Shown: positions 1-6,370 of the stretch, one piece after another | Layout of the letters: each line of letters opens with the position of its first letter | Position numbering within the stretch: position 1 is the stretch's first letter | Assembly: GCA_021816885.1 (NCBI GenBank) | Contig: JAKAWS010000010.1 | Span: 1 to 37,591, forward strand | Direction: 5' to 3' | DNA: 37,591 bases | Origin: Microcaldota archaeon | GTDB lineage: Archaea > Micrarchaeota > Micrarchaeia > Micrarchaeales > Micrarchaeaceae | Translations under genes and position numbers: made by a program | The notes under the pieces: generated by a model | What the model saw: only the letters and a program-made list of their open reading frames with translations | Database searches by the model: none | Told to the model about the DNA's origin: nothing

Positions 1-50
1 TGCCGCGATTAACCAACCGTGTATTATATATTTTCCAGTTTCTACTTTGT

Positions 51-103
51 TTCATACTAGTCGCCAAAACTAGTATGAACCTAGGGATTAAAACCCCTAG
101 GTT
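51..103. repeat. Two tandem perfect hairpins
   Basis: Two adjacent inverted repeats are visible. The first pairs 51-61 with 69-79 (11 bp, 7-nt loop). The second pairs 78-86 with 95-103 (9 bp, 8-nt loop). The arms of the two hairpins share bases 78-79, so only one may form at a time over those bases. They lie upstream of the VapBC promoter. They could be a terminator for a gene to the left, an end of a mobile element, or an operator. The sequence does not decide which. Confidence 0.6.
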
Positions 104-140
104 TTAGTGGAATTATTGGACACAGTCGCTAAACAAGAAA

Positions 141-159
141 CTTTATATATGTATACATA
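141..159 (+). promoter_or_regulatory. vapBC promoter with palindromic operator
   Basis: A TATA-like element (141-150) is overlapped by a perfect 12-bp palindrome, TATGTATACATA, at 148-159. The antitoxin start codon follows about 20-30 nt downstream. VapB-type antitoxins usually bind palindromes overlapping their own promoter, so this is a plausible autorepression site. The second VapBC pair of the window has a similar 12-bp palindrome upstream of its start. Confidence 0.55.
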
Positions 160-178
160 CATTATACATATGATAATC

Positions 179-403
179 ATGGCGAGACAAATATCCGTAT
201 CAAATGAGATTTATGCCCAGTTGTCTAAGAAAAAGGGACAGAGAAGCTTCTCTGAGGTGATAAAAGGAGCGTTGGCCGCGAAAAGTGATAATGAGGAAAC
301 AGAAAGGGGCAAAGCTGCAGATGTATGGTTGCTTACGCGAATGAAGGAAGGGTACAAGCTTGGTAAAATAATAGGCACAAGAGACGATTGGCATGCCAGA
401 TAA
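179..403 (+). CDS. vapB: VapB-type antitoxin (DUF217/COG1753-like)
   Basis: Predicted antitoxin of a type II toxin-antitoxin pair. The N-terminus (MARQISVSNEIYAQLSKKKG followed by SFSEVIK) matches the short ribbon-helix-helix-like DNA-binding segment of archaeal VapB proteins. The charged C-terminal part would wrap the toxin. A longer reading frame opens at a GTG at 107, but it would run through the TATA box and palindrome at 141-159, so I start at the ATG at 179 (74 residues); an ATG at 170 is also possible. The gene overlaps the start of the downstream PIN-domain toxin by 11 nt, the usual arrangement for translationally coupled antitoxin and toxin. Confidence 0.8.
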   Translation: MARQISVSNEIYAQLSKKKGQRSFSEVIKGALAAKSDNEETERGKAADVWLLTRMKEGYKLGKIIGTRDDWHAR

Positions 404-824
404 TAAATTCATAGATACGTCTGTACTCGTCTACGCGTTTGATAAGAGCGAACAGGCAAAGCACGAAACGGCATCAAAACTTGTCAGAGACATGTTTGAA
501 AGAGGCGAAAAAGGGGCAATCTCTGCGCAGGTGCTTTTAGAACTCTACAATGTGCTAACAAGGTCCATATCGGATCCTCTTTCGCCGGCAGATGCGTCTT
601 CTATAGTCTACAAATTTTTTGAGGCTGCAGGCTGGATTAAATTGGATTATAACACTCTGATTGCAAGACGAGCTGTTACAATCGCTGCAGGACGCAAAAC
701 AAAAATTTGGGATACGTTAATTGCAGAAACGATGAAAGAGAATGGCATTGATACAATAATTACTGAGAATGAAAAGGATTTTAAGAAGATTCCCGGTATA
801 AAAGTTATAAACCCATTCAAATGA
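393..824 (+). CDS. vapC: VapC-type PIN-domain toxin ribonuclease
   Basis: A 143-residue PIN-domain protein, the normal length for VapC. The acidic metal-binding residues expected of the family are visible: D8 in FIDTSVLVYAFD, E50 in VLLELYNVL, D107 in IWDTLIAETM, and acidic residues near E125/D129 in the final ENEKDF segment. VapC toxins are Mg-dependent ribonucleases that often cut tRNA or rRNA, and they are neutralised by the cognate VapB. The start codon lies inside the end of vapB, so the two are almost certainly co-transcribed and translationally coupled. The target RNA cannot be read from the sequence. Confidence 0.9.
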   Translation: MPDNKFIDTSVLVYAFDKSEQAKHETASKLVRDMFERGEKGAISAQVLLELYNVLTRSISDPLSPADASSIVYKFFEAAGWIKLDYNTLIARRAVTIAAGRKTKIWDTLIAETMKENGIDTIITENEKDFKKIPGIKVINPFK

Positions 825-850
825 GCTTATGAAGAAGAAACGATATCCGT

Positions 851-880
851 AATATGGAATTTCCCGCTATCCATAGTTAA
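851..880 (-). repeat. 30-bp repeated 3'-end motif, copy 1
   Basis: This 30-nt stretch is 27/30 identical to 22342-22371. Both copies lie on the minus strand at or just past a stop codon (the pilin-like gene here, hemE there). On the minus strand the arms TATGGA and TCCATA can pair around an 11-nt loop, TAGCGGGAAAT, that is identical in both copies. It could be a 3' UTR or terminator element, or the end of a small mobile element. Confidence 0.6.
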
Positions 881-1356
881 CCATATGCCGGAGATATGTA
901 TACGCACGAGACTGCAGGGTTTGATGGACACTTCGCATCGGCGCTTACATTCAAAAGATATGTGCCCTGGGTCGATAGGCCCCCTATATTTCCGCTGACG
1001 TTCACCGGAGTGTATGAAACAACATTGTCGAGCCCGCCCGTCGTGGATATGGACAAGATTATGAAATGACCTACACCGTTACTCAGGTTCCCAACGTATA
1101 TATTCTGCACGCCTGGAGGTATCTCTACAGTGGTGAGTTGCCGTGCCGGAGGACCTTGCGAGCCAACAAGTGCAGCGACTGTTGCTAGCTTCGACCCTAC
1201 CTGCTGGGCTGCTGTAGCAGATAGTGTGGAGGATGATGATGATATCTGAAGGAATGCGAGTGCCACTATCGGGAGCAGTATTATTAGGCCGAACGACAAT
1301 GTGACTAGCAGCTCTAGGCTCGACTGGCCCTTATGCGCAGATTCCTTATTCCTCAT
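877..1356 (-). CDS. Type IV pilin-like protein with class III signal peptide
   Basis: A short secreted or surface protein. The N-terminus has a positively charged leader followed by KGQSSLELLVTLSFG and a hydrophobic helix. The G-Q-x-S-x-E pattern is the class III signal peptide cleaved by archaeal prepilin-type peptidases. The rest (about 125 residues) is rich in Ser, Thr, Val and Gly, with two Cys near the C-terminus that may form a disulfide (CPSNPAVSC). I start at the ATG at 1356, which gives a short leader and an 11-nt overlap with the upstream CBS-domain gene; a start at 1377 is possible. Coupled transcription with the CBS gene is likely. Which filament it belongs to is unknown, and no pilus assembly ATPase is in the window. 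Confidence 0.75.
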   Translation of the reverse strand: MRNKESAHKGQSSLELLVTLSFGLIILLPIVALAFLQISSSSSTLSATAAQQVGSKLATVAALVGSQGPPARQLTTVEIPPGVQNIYVGNLSNGVGHFIILSISTTGGLDNVVSYTPVNVSGNIGGLSTQGTYLLNVSADAKCPSNPAVSCVYISPAYG

Positions 1357-2485
1357 CTTCCAGCTCTGGCCTCTCATTCTTCACTACCATTTTCTCTTTA
1401 TTTTTCATTACCATCTCTTTTAGCTTTGCAAGCGCGCTGTTTACGGTGCGCTCCAGATAGAAGCCGCTCATGTGCACATACATCGTGCCGCGTTTTGGGA
1501 CTGCTGCCCTTGCATAGACCTCATATTTCTTGTCCTTTATCCTCTTGAATCTTATTACAAGATAATCCAACTTTATCTTGTTTATCTTCCCTATCCTATC
1601 TACGAACCTGGCGGCATACTCTTCTAAAGTGTCTTTGTAATCCTCGGTCTCCTCGTCAATTCCAGTTATGAGAAGTTTTGTCGGATTTTGGTCCGCCATT
1701 ATGAGCGATTCGAACACGTCGTATACTGTGATTATCCCTGCGACATCCTTATTATCTTTCACAATCAAAGAAGACACGTTGTTCATCACAAAGCTACGTA
1801 CTGCATCTTCCAGGCTGCCCTCTTTGCTTATGTATATGGGGTTCTCGTTTGCCAGCTCCACTACCGCCGCATCGTTCGGAGAGATTCTCTTAGTCATTCT
1901 CTGTGGTTTTCTGTCTGACGGCTTTCTGCCGCTGAAAGCAATGTCATGAAGGGTTATCACTGTCGGCAGCCCGTTCTCCGTTAGCGTTACAAGTCGGTTT
2001 ACCTTTTTCTTGGCCATCATAGCTGTCGCCTCCGATATGCTCCTTGACTGGTGTATGCTGAGGAAATTGGAGGTCATAGTATCCCCCACCTTCATTCCCC
2101 TAAGTGCCTTTGTCGAAAGCAGCGCCTTCAGTAGTGTGGTCCTCTTGACCAAGCCCGTTATCTTTCCGCCTTTCGAGTAGGGAAGCGCCTTGCATCTTGC
2201 TGTCTGCATGTACCTTATCGCCTCTATTATCGTAGATTCTTCTGACAGAACAGGCGTCTTCCTGGCCATTTTGCCCACAATAGCGGTCTTTGAGATAGTC
2301 GTTCCGTGCATTTCCCTGCCTACGGCCCTCTTGTCAAGAATCCCCACCACATCTCTTCCTCTTTTGACTATCACCGCATCCTCTTTCGATACGCTATCGA
2401 GCACAGCTACCGCTTTATCATTATAATCAACGAATTTCGCATTTGAGACAAGCTCCTCGCCTATCCTTAATGACAAGTCTATCAT
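1346..2485 (-). CDS. Four-CBS-domain protein with HPF/S30AE-like C-terminal domain
   Basis: 379 residues. Residues 1-265 contain four CBS repeats, recognisable from recurring blocks such as ISEATAMMAKKKVNRLVTLTE and LEDAVRSFVMNNVSSLIVKD. CBS pairs usually sense adenine nucleotides. Residues about 270-365 look like the beta-alpha-beta-beta-beta-alpha S30AE/HPF fold (LDYLVIRFKRIKDKKYEVYA, then a basic strand and a long helix). That domain in bacteria binds the 30S decoding centre and inactivates ribosomes. The combination suggests an energy-sensing ribosome hibernation factor; this is inference from fold-level resemblance. The promoter is a TATA element at 2515-2528 shared with the divergent tRNA-Cys. 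The tail is acidic (RPELEDEE). Confidence 0.75.
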   Translation of the reverse strand: MIDLSLRIGEELVSNAKFVDYNDKAVAVLDSVSKEDAVIVKRGRDVVGILDKRAVGREMHGTTISKTAIVGKMARKTPVLSEESTIIEAIRYMQTARCKALPYSKGGKITGLVKRTTLLKALLSTKALRGMKVGDTMTSNFLSIHQSRSISEATAMMAKKKVNRLVTLTENGLPTVITLHDIAFSGRKPSDRKPQRMTKRISPNDAAVVELANENPIYISKEGSLEDAVRSFVMNNVSSLIVKDNKDVAGIITVYDVFESLIMADQNPTKLLITGIDEETEDYKDTLEEYAARFVDRIGKINKIKLDYLVIRFKRIKDKKYEVYARAAVPKRGTMYVHMSGFYLERTVNSALAKLKEMVMKNKEKMVVKNERPELEDEE

Positions 2486-2514
2486 AATCCCACCGTCGTC
2501 TCTAATTGGGACGC

Positions 2515-2528
2515 TAAAATATATATAC
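2515..2528. promoter_or_regulatory. Bidirectional TATA element (tRNA-Cys and CBS gene)
   Basis: An A/T-only run, TAAAATATATATAC, is centred near 2522. It lies 29 nt before the 5' end of tRNA-Cys on the plus strand and 37 nt before the CBS-gene start on the minus strand. The near-palindromic TATA core could serve both directions, since no other TATA candidate is present between the two genes. Confidence 0.6.
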
Positions 2529-2550
2529 TGTGATAATCAAATCAGACTGG

Positions 2551-2634
2551 GCCAGGATGGCAGATTGGCTATGCGGCCGCCTGCAGAGCGGCTTAGGGGG
2601 GTTCGACACTATTGCGAAAATCCCTCTCCTGGCT
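2551..2634 (+). tRNA. tRNA-Cys(GCA) with probable 13-nt T-loop intron
   Basis: The acceptor stem pairs 2551-2557 with 2627-2633, and the discriminator is T2634 (U73, typical of tRNA-Cys). The anticodon stem pairs 2576-2580 with 2588-2592 around loop CTGCAGA, giving anticodon GCA. The T-stem pairs 2597-2601 with 2622-2626. The T-loop is 20 nt (2602-2621) instead of 7. A bulge-helix-bulge fits exactly: TTCG (2602-2605) pairs with CGAA (2615-2618), flanked by 3-nt bulges 2606-2608 and 2619-2621. Standard cutting between bulge positions 2 and 3 removes 2608-2620 (13 nt) and leaves TTCGACT, that is, an intron at position 59/60. Non-canonical intron positions are known in archaeal tRNAs. The gene lies 4 nt from the convergent archease gene. 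Confidence 0.88.
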
Positions 2635-2638
2635 CTCC

Positions 2639-3076
2639 TTATACATCCAACACGGCTCTTATCCTGTAACCGTTCTTGGTCTTTTCTGCGGATATCTCGT
2701 ATCTCGATACTGCTTTTACTTCCGTCCTTGCAAATTCTTCGCTTTCTGGCTTACCAAAAGCCGATATCGCACATGATACCATATGTCCTTTTTCGGAAAG
2801 CCTGACGCAGTCGACCGTGTACAGGAAAAGGCCTTTAGAGCTTGATACGGAGAGAAGGTATTGCAGCACAGACCATGCCAGGTCGGTGTAGTTGTTTGTC
2901 CTCTTCTTTATTTTTACCGTGTACATTCTGGATTTGGCATGCGATACTTTCTTCACGTCGCATATGGTCTCAAACATCGCCATGGCGGCGTTCTTTATCG
3001 CTTCCGGCATGTCCTTGCCGGTAGCTATGAACTCTACGTCAGCCGTATGCTCTATAAACCTGTATCCGTTTCCCAT
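2639..3076 (-). CDS. Archease, RtcB tRNA-ligase activating protein
   Basis: 145 residues, typical archease length. The signature FIEHTADVEF lies near the N-terminus. The C-terminal TEVKAVSRYEIS followed by GYRIRAVLDV holds the acidic, metal-binding end typical of the family. Archease activates the RNA ligase RtcB by promoting its guanylylation, which joins tRNA halves after intron excision. Its stop codon is 4 nt from an intron-bearing tRNA-Cys on the opposite strand, a fitting but possibly chance neighbourhood. RtcB is not in the window. The ATG at 3076 is about 34 nt from a TATA element at 3106-3113, so the mRNA has a very short leader or none. Confidence 0.93.
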   Translation of the reverse strand: MGNGYRFIEHTADVEFIATGKDMPEAIKNAAMAMFETICDVKKVSHAKSRMYTVKIKKRTNNYTDLAWSVLQYLLSVSSSKGLFLYTVDCVRLSEKGHMVSCAISAFGKPESEEFARTEVKAVSRYEISAEKTKNGYRIRAVLDV

Positions 3077-3105
3077 ACTCTCCGTATGGAGCTTGAAACG
3101 TCAGG

Positions 3106-3113
3106 TTAATATT
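3106..3113. promoter_or_regulatory. Bidirectional TATA element (archease and C/D sRNA)
   Basis: The element TTAATATT is centred near 3110. On the plus strand it is about 23 nt before the terminal stem of the C/D sRNA at 3133. On the minus strand it is about 34 nt before the archease ATG. It is the only good TATA candidate between archease and the archaeosortase. Confidence 0.45.
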
Positions 3114-3132
3114 TGTATTTGAAGAATGAGTC

Positions 3133-3194
3133 ATGTCCGATGATGAAGAGAGTAACTGCTGACTCGTGATGAAGCCCATTTCGGCAGAGGACAT
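3133..3194 (+). ncRNA. Archaeal C/D-box guide sRNA
   Basis: Box C is ATGATGA (3140-3146), followed by a 12-nt guide (3147-3158), box D' CTGA (3159-3162), a 3-nt linker, box C' GTGATGA (3166-3172), a 12-nt guide (3173-3184), and a box D CAGA (3185-3188, one base off CTGA). A perfect 6-bp terminal stem pairs ATGTCC (3133-3138) with GGACAT (3189-3194). Two guides of exactly 12 nt are the hallmark of archaeal C/D sRNAs, which direct 2'-O-methylation by L7Ae, Nop5 and fibrillarin. Guide targets would pair with AGAGAGTAACTG and AGCCCATTTCGG; I could not identify them without rRNA and tRNA sequences. The RNA ends 12 nt before the archaeosortase ATG. Confidence 0.88.
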
Positions 3195-3206
3195 TAAGGT
3201 ATACAT

Positions 3207-4706
3207 ATGCGCAATAGATGGCTTGGGATTGCGGCATTGCTCATTGCGTTTCTGTTAGCAACTGCGGTCTCCATAGAGATAACTGGATTCAACATATCTG
3301 ACAGCGCGCAGGGCAGCTATGTTGTAGTAGTCATGTTGATGCTCTTCCTTTTTATCATATTCTCTTCAAAGGAGGACATCGAGATAGAGGCCCGGCCGCG
3401 CAATATAATCTATGGAGTGGCAACCGCGCTTATTTTCTTTCTGGTCACGAGTTTTCTCAGAGGGAAGTTCTCCTTTCTTTTTCTCTCTTACAGGCTTGAC
3501 GCGCTATTATTTCCAATAATTCTTATATCTTTGATAATCACGCTGTTCGGGAAGAAGGGTCTGTTCAGGATGAAATGGCTTGTTTTTTATTCAGCCTTCG
3601 CTTCTCCAGTATTGCTTCTTCCTCTCCTTTCGCTGAACGGACAGTTCACGGCCCTCAATGCACAGTTTGTCTATACTGTGCTGAAGCTTATCGGGGAACC
3701 GGTGATTAGAAACGGCCTGGTTATCTCTGCGGCAGGCAGCTCTTCGATAACCATATCAAAGACATGCACCGACATAGCAGCGTTTGTAGGCATTGCGATG
3801 TTCATGCTTCCGCTTGCCTATATGTTTGACGGAAGGAGGTCAAAAAAACTTTTATGGGTCGTCTCTGGAGTGGTCATGCTTCTTGTTTTTAATTTCGGGA
3901 GAATGCTGTTCATATCGCTTGAATGGATATACTATGGAGTAGGTCCGGCAGTCTCTGTGTTCCACACCTTTGCCGGCCAGATACTTTTCGACCTTGCGAT
4001 AGTGATAATGGTGCTGTTGTTCGGGAAGTTCGGACTTTCCATTCCAACCCTCAAGAGGAGGATATCCAGAAAAAGAAGCGTGCCTGCGCTCCCGTACATC
4101 TTTTCTTCCATACTCGTCGGCATCTTCTTTATGGTCATCACGACCCCCTACCTTAGCTCTGCCTCTGTTCCGTACAGCTCTTTCTACGGCGCGCCGGTCA
4201 ATGCAACGAACCAGAGCATCTCGCTTCTCTATCTGTCGCTCATCAAGAGCCCTGCCTCCACCCGGATATACCCGATAGGGCCGGTCGGCCCTGATGCAGT
4301 CGCATTTGGGCTTTTCAATAAGAGTACCAACACGACTGATTTCATGACGTTCTCCGCCTTGGGCTATCCCGGTGCGCCGTCGTCCAATCCTTACGGCAAT
4401 ACCTCCTTCATCTCATCTTATATACTAAATAATGGTGCGGTAATCAATGCATATGATTCATACAGCAACGGGACTGAGATCTATATCGATTCGTTTTCTA
4501 TTCCGACCGAACTCAACGGCAAGTATATAAGCGCCATAGGGATGGAGATATCCGAACCGGGCCCTTATGCAGCTGGATGCGGGCATACTATCGGATATGT
4601 AGACAGGATTGAATCATCGGTTTACACATTTATCAAAGGAGGCGCAGGACACGGACCTGGCTCCCCATTGCTTTGCGCGTCATATTATACGGCCATGGGT
4701 GGATGA
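3207..4706 (+). CDS. Archaeosortase/exosortase-family transmembrane transpeptidase with C-terminal ectodomain
   Basis: 499 residues. The first ~280 form a polytopic membrane domain with 8 or more hydrophobic helices. It carries the exosortase/archaeosortase triad: C187 in KTCTDIAAF, R232 in FNFGRM, and H253 in FHTFAGQ. After a basic cytoplasmic segment (KRRISRKR) and one more helix (about residues 295-310) comes a ~185-residue ectodomain rich in Ser, Asn and Tyr. Archaeosortases cut C-terminal tripartite signals of surface proteins and transfer them to a lipid anchor. No protein in this window shows an obvious C-terminal sorting helix with basic tail, so its substrates lie elsewhere. The NUDIX-UDG gene follows 9 nt after its stop and is probably co-transcribed. 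Confidence 0.88.
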   Translation: MRNRWLGIAALLIAFLLATAVSIEITGFNISDSAQGSYVVVVMLMLFLFIIFSSKEDIEIEARPRNIIYGVATALIFFLVTSFLRGKFSFLFLSYRLDALLFPIILISLIITLFGKKGLFRMKWLVFYSAFASPVLLLPLLSLNGQFTALNAQFVYTVLKLIGEPVIRNGLVISAAGSSSITISKTCTDIAAFVGIAMFMLPLAYMFDGRRSKKLLWVVSGVVMLLVFNFGRMLFISLEWIYYGVGPAVSVFHTFAGQILFDLAIVIMVLLFGKFGLSIPTLKRRISRKRSVPALPYIFSSILVGIFFMVITTPYLSSASVPYSSFYGAPVNATNQSISLLYLSLIKSPASTRIYPIGPVGPDAVAFGLFNKSTNTTDFMTFSALGYPGAPSSNPYGNTSFISSYILNNGAVINAYDSYSNGTEIYIDSFSIPTELNGKYISAIGMEISEPGPYAAGCGHTIGYVDRIESSVYTFIKGGAGHGPGSPLLCASYYTAMGG

Positions 4707-4715
4707 GGTGATTCA

Positions 4716-5723
4716 TTGGTAAAGTTTGAGTACTCGAGCGGAATACTTTTCTACAAACATGTAAACGGGAAACGTCTTTTTGTGGTGCTGAGAAGAGGAA
4801 GGTCGCTTGATGTTCCAAAAGGACATATGGAAAAGGGAGAGAGCGCATACACAGCCGCTAAACGCGAATCGTTCGAGGAGACCGGAATAGAGGTTGAGCC
4901 TGACAGGTACTTCAGGCATCAACTTACTTATTGGTTCTACGGAAAAGGAGAGAGGAATAAGGGAGAAACTGTAAGAAAACGGGTTACTATGTTCATAGCG
5001 GAGGCGCCGGCATCTGCCGAGGTAAAGGTGTCTGACGAGCACAGCAGCTCGGAATGGCTGGATTATGAAAGCTGCATGAAAGTGATGAGATTCAAGCAGC
5101 ACAAGGAGCTGATAAGACACGCTGATGATTATATAAATAGGAAGCAGGAGCTGGAACACATAAACCGCAATTATGCGAAACTGGCAGGAATGGAAGGCTG
5201 GGGACTGAGCAGGAACTTTGTTCCTGGAGATGGACCTTGCGATGCAGAGGTGATGATAATAGGGCAGGCGCCTGGCGCCACGGAGGATGAGGCTCTGCGC
5301 CCATTTGTCGGGCGCGCCGGGAAGTTTCTTGACTCTCTGATAAGAAGTGCAAGGCTTAGAAGAGATAGCATATATATAACAAGTGTGGTACAGTTCTTCC
5401 CTCCGGAAAACAGGCAACCCACCAAAGAGGAGATAGAGGCATGCCTCCCGTTCCTGAAAAGGCAGATATTGGTAGTGGATCCGCTGCTTATAATATGTCT
5501 TGGGAAGGTATCAGCTTTGGTGCTTACAGGCAGAGATGATATATCAAACGTGCACGGAACTGTCATACCAATAAAACTCTTGGAAGTAGGGATAGGATGC
5601 TTTGTCACGATGCACCCCGCAGCCGGAGTCCGTTTCAAGAAGAACGTTGGACAGATAAAGGAGGACTTCTCCAAGCTTGAAGGCATCATGAGAAAGCTAA
5701 AGAACGGGAATCCTAAAGAGTAG
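4716..5723 (+). CDS. NUDIX hydrolase fused to family 4-like uracil-DNA glycosylase
   Basis: 335 residues, two enzymes in one chain. Residues 1-140 are a NUDIX domain with a complete NUDIX box at 36-58 (G36, E42, R50-E51, E54-E55, G57), similar to Ap4A or oxidised-nucleotide hydrolases. Residues 150-330 are a family 4-type UDG with IGQAPGATED (182-191), FFPPENRQP (227-235) and the HPAAG motif at H300. Family 4 enzymes normally hold a 4Fe-4S cluster on four cysteines. Here the N-terminal C-x2-C is missing and F227 replaces the Cys before RPP; only C243 remains, so the cluster is probably lost. The start is TTG at 4716 with a strong GAGGTGA ribosome site 5 nt upstream, overlapping the end of the archaeosortase gene. 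Confidence 0.88.
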   Translation: MVKFEYSSGILFYKHVNGKRLFVVLRRGRSLDVPKGHMEKGESAYTAAKRESFEETGIEVEPDRYFRHQLTYWFYGKGERNKGETVRKRVTMFIAEAPASAEVKVSDEHSSSEWLDYESCMKVMRFKQHKELIRHADDYINRKQELEHINRNYAKLAGMEGWGLSRNFVPGDGPCDAEVMIIGQAPGATEDEALRPFVGRAGKFLDSLIRSARLRRDSIYITSVVQFFPPENRQPTKEEIEACLPFLKRQILVVDPLLIICLGKVSALVLTGRDDISNVHGTVIPIKLLEVGIGCFVTMHPAAGVRFKKNVGQIKEDFSKLEGIMRKLKNGNPKE

Positions 5724-5779
5724 AAAACTTATGCTCAAATTTTTCACTGCCTATCTCATCACACCACTTCTTAAGCACA

Positions 5780-5803
5780 GTGCCCCGCCATTGTGCGGGG
5801 CAC
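5780..5803. terminator. Hairpin between convergent genes
   Basis: A 9-bp perfect stem, GTGCCCCGC paired with GCGGGGCAC, with a 6-nt loop sits between the 3' ends of the NUDIX-UDG gene and the winged-helix gene. Its position between convergent genes suggests a bidirectional terminator or an RNA-stabilising 3' end. Confidence 0.6.
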
Positions 5804-5810
5804 ATATTGC

Positions 5811-6350
5811 CTATTTCTGTGGGGGTGAGACAATCAGTGTTTTGGCCGCCTTGCCAGCATCAAATTTGTAATAAACTTTGTGACCTAATTGATATCTGTC
5901 TAATACCCCTAGTCTGTATAGCCGATTAAGGCGCGCACTCGCGGCGTTCCGGCATCCATAACCCATCTGAGCCATTATCTCATCAGCACACGACATGCTG
6001 TTGTGCGATATCTGTATAAGCTGGAGTATTTTGGCATCGACATCCGACAGTATAATCTGGCTCTGGGATTGCATCTGTATGTTGGAAACGGCCGGACTGT
6101 ATGCTGTGTCCCCATATTCATCGTCTGATTCTTCCATTCTTGTGATTGAACCGAGTATTTGGTTAAGGACCATTGTGGTTTTCTTATTTTCCTCCATCAT
6201 GTACTTCAAGAGCAGGAACATGTGCTTTGATGTGCTCTCTTCTGAACCATCCTGCATGATCTTCTTTAGCTCTTCGTTCCTTTGGGATAAATCAGATAAG
6301 CGGCTTTTGAGCGCAACAATCTCCTCTTCTATCTCTTTTCTGGTTCTCAT
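5811..6350 (-). CDS. Coiled-coil plus winged-helix transcriptional regulator
   Basis: 179 residues, family not recognised by name. Residues 1-55 form a charged heptad-like coiled coil (EIEEEIVALKSRLSDLSQR), followed by a second helix-rich and polar linker. From about residue 98 comes a winged-helix domain: ILSDVDAKILQLIQ, then CADEIMAQMGYGCRNAASARLNRLYRLGVLDRY, and a wing GHKVYYKFD. The coiled coil suggests a dimer. The gene is monocistronic, with a TATA box at 6421-6436 and four helically phased CATGA-type repeats between TATA and start codon. That points to negative autoregulation. Other targets cannot be named. Confidence 0.75.
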   Translation of the reverse strand: MRTRKEIEEEIVALKSRLSDLSQRNEELKKIMQDGSEESTSKHMFLLLKYMMEENKKTTMVLNQILGSITRMEESDDEYGDTAYSPAVSNIQMQSQSQIILSDVDAKILQLIQISHNSMSCADEIMAQMGYGCRNAASARLNRLYRLGVLDRYQLGHKVYYKFDAGKAAKTLIVSPPQK

Positions 6351-6370
6351 CTTACCCTACCCGACAAACC

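Noticed and set aside
107-178. Upstream extension of the first VapB from GTG 107
   Set aside because: It would translate through the TATA box and palindromic operator, and it adds residues not seen in VapB antitoxins.
5735-5765. GTGATGA on the minus strand between convergent genes as a C/D box
   Set aside because: No D' or D box lies at the required spacing and no closing stem forms.
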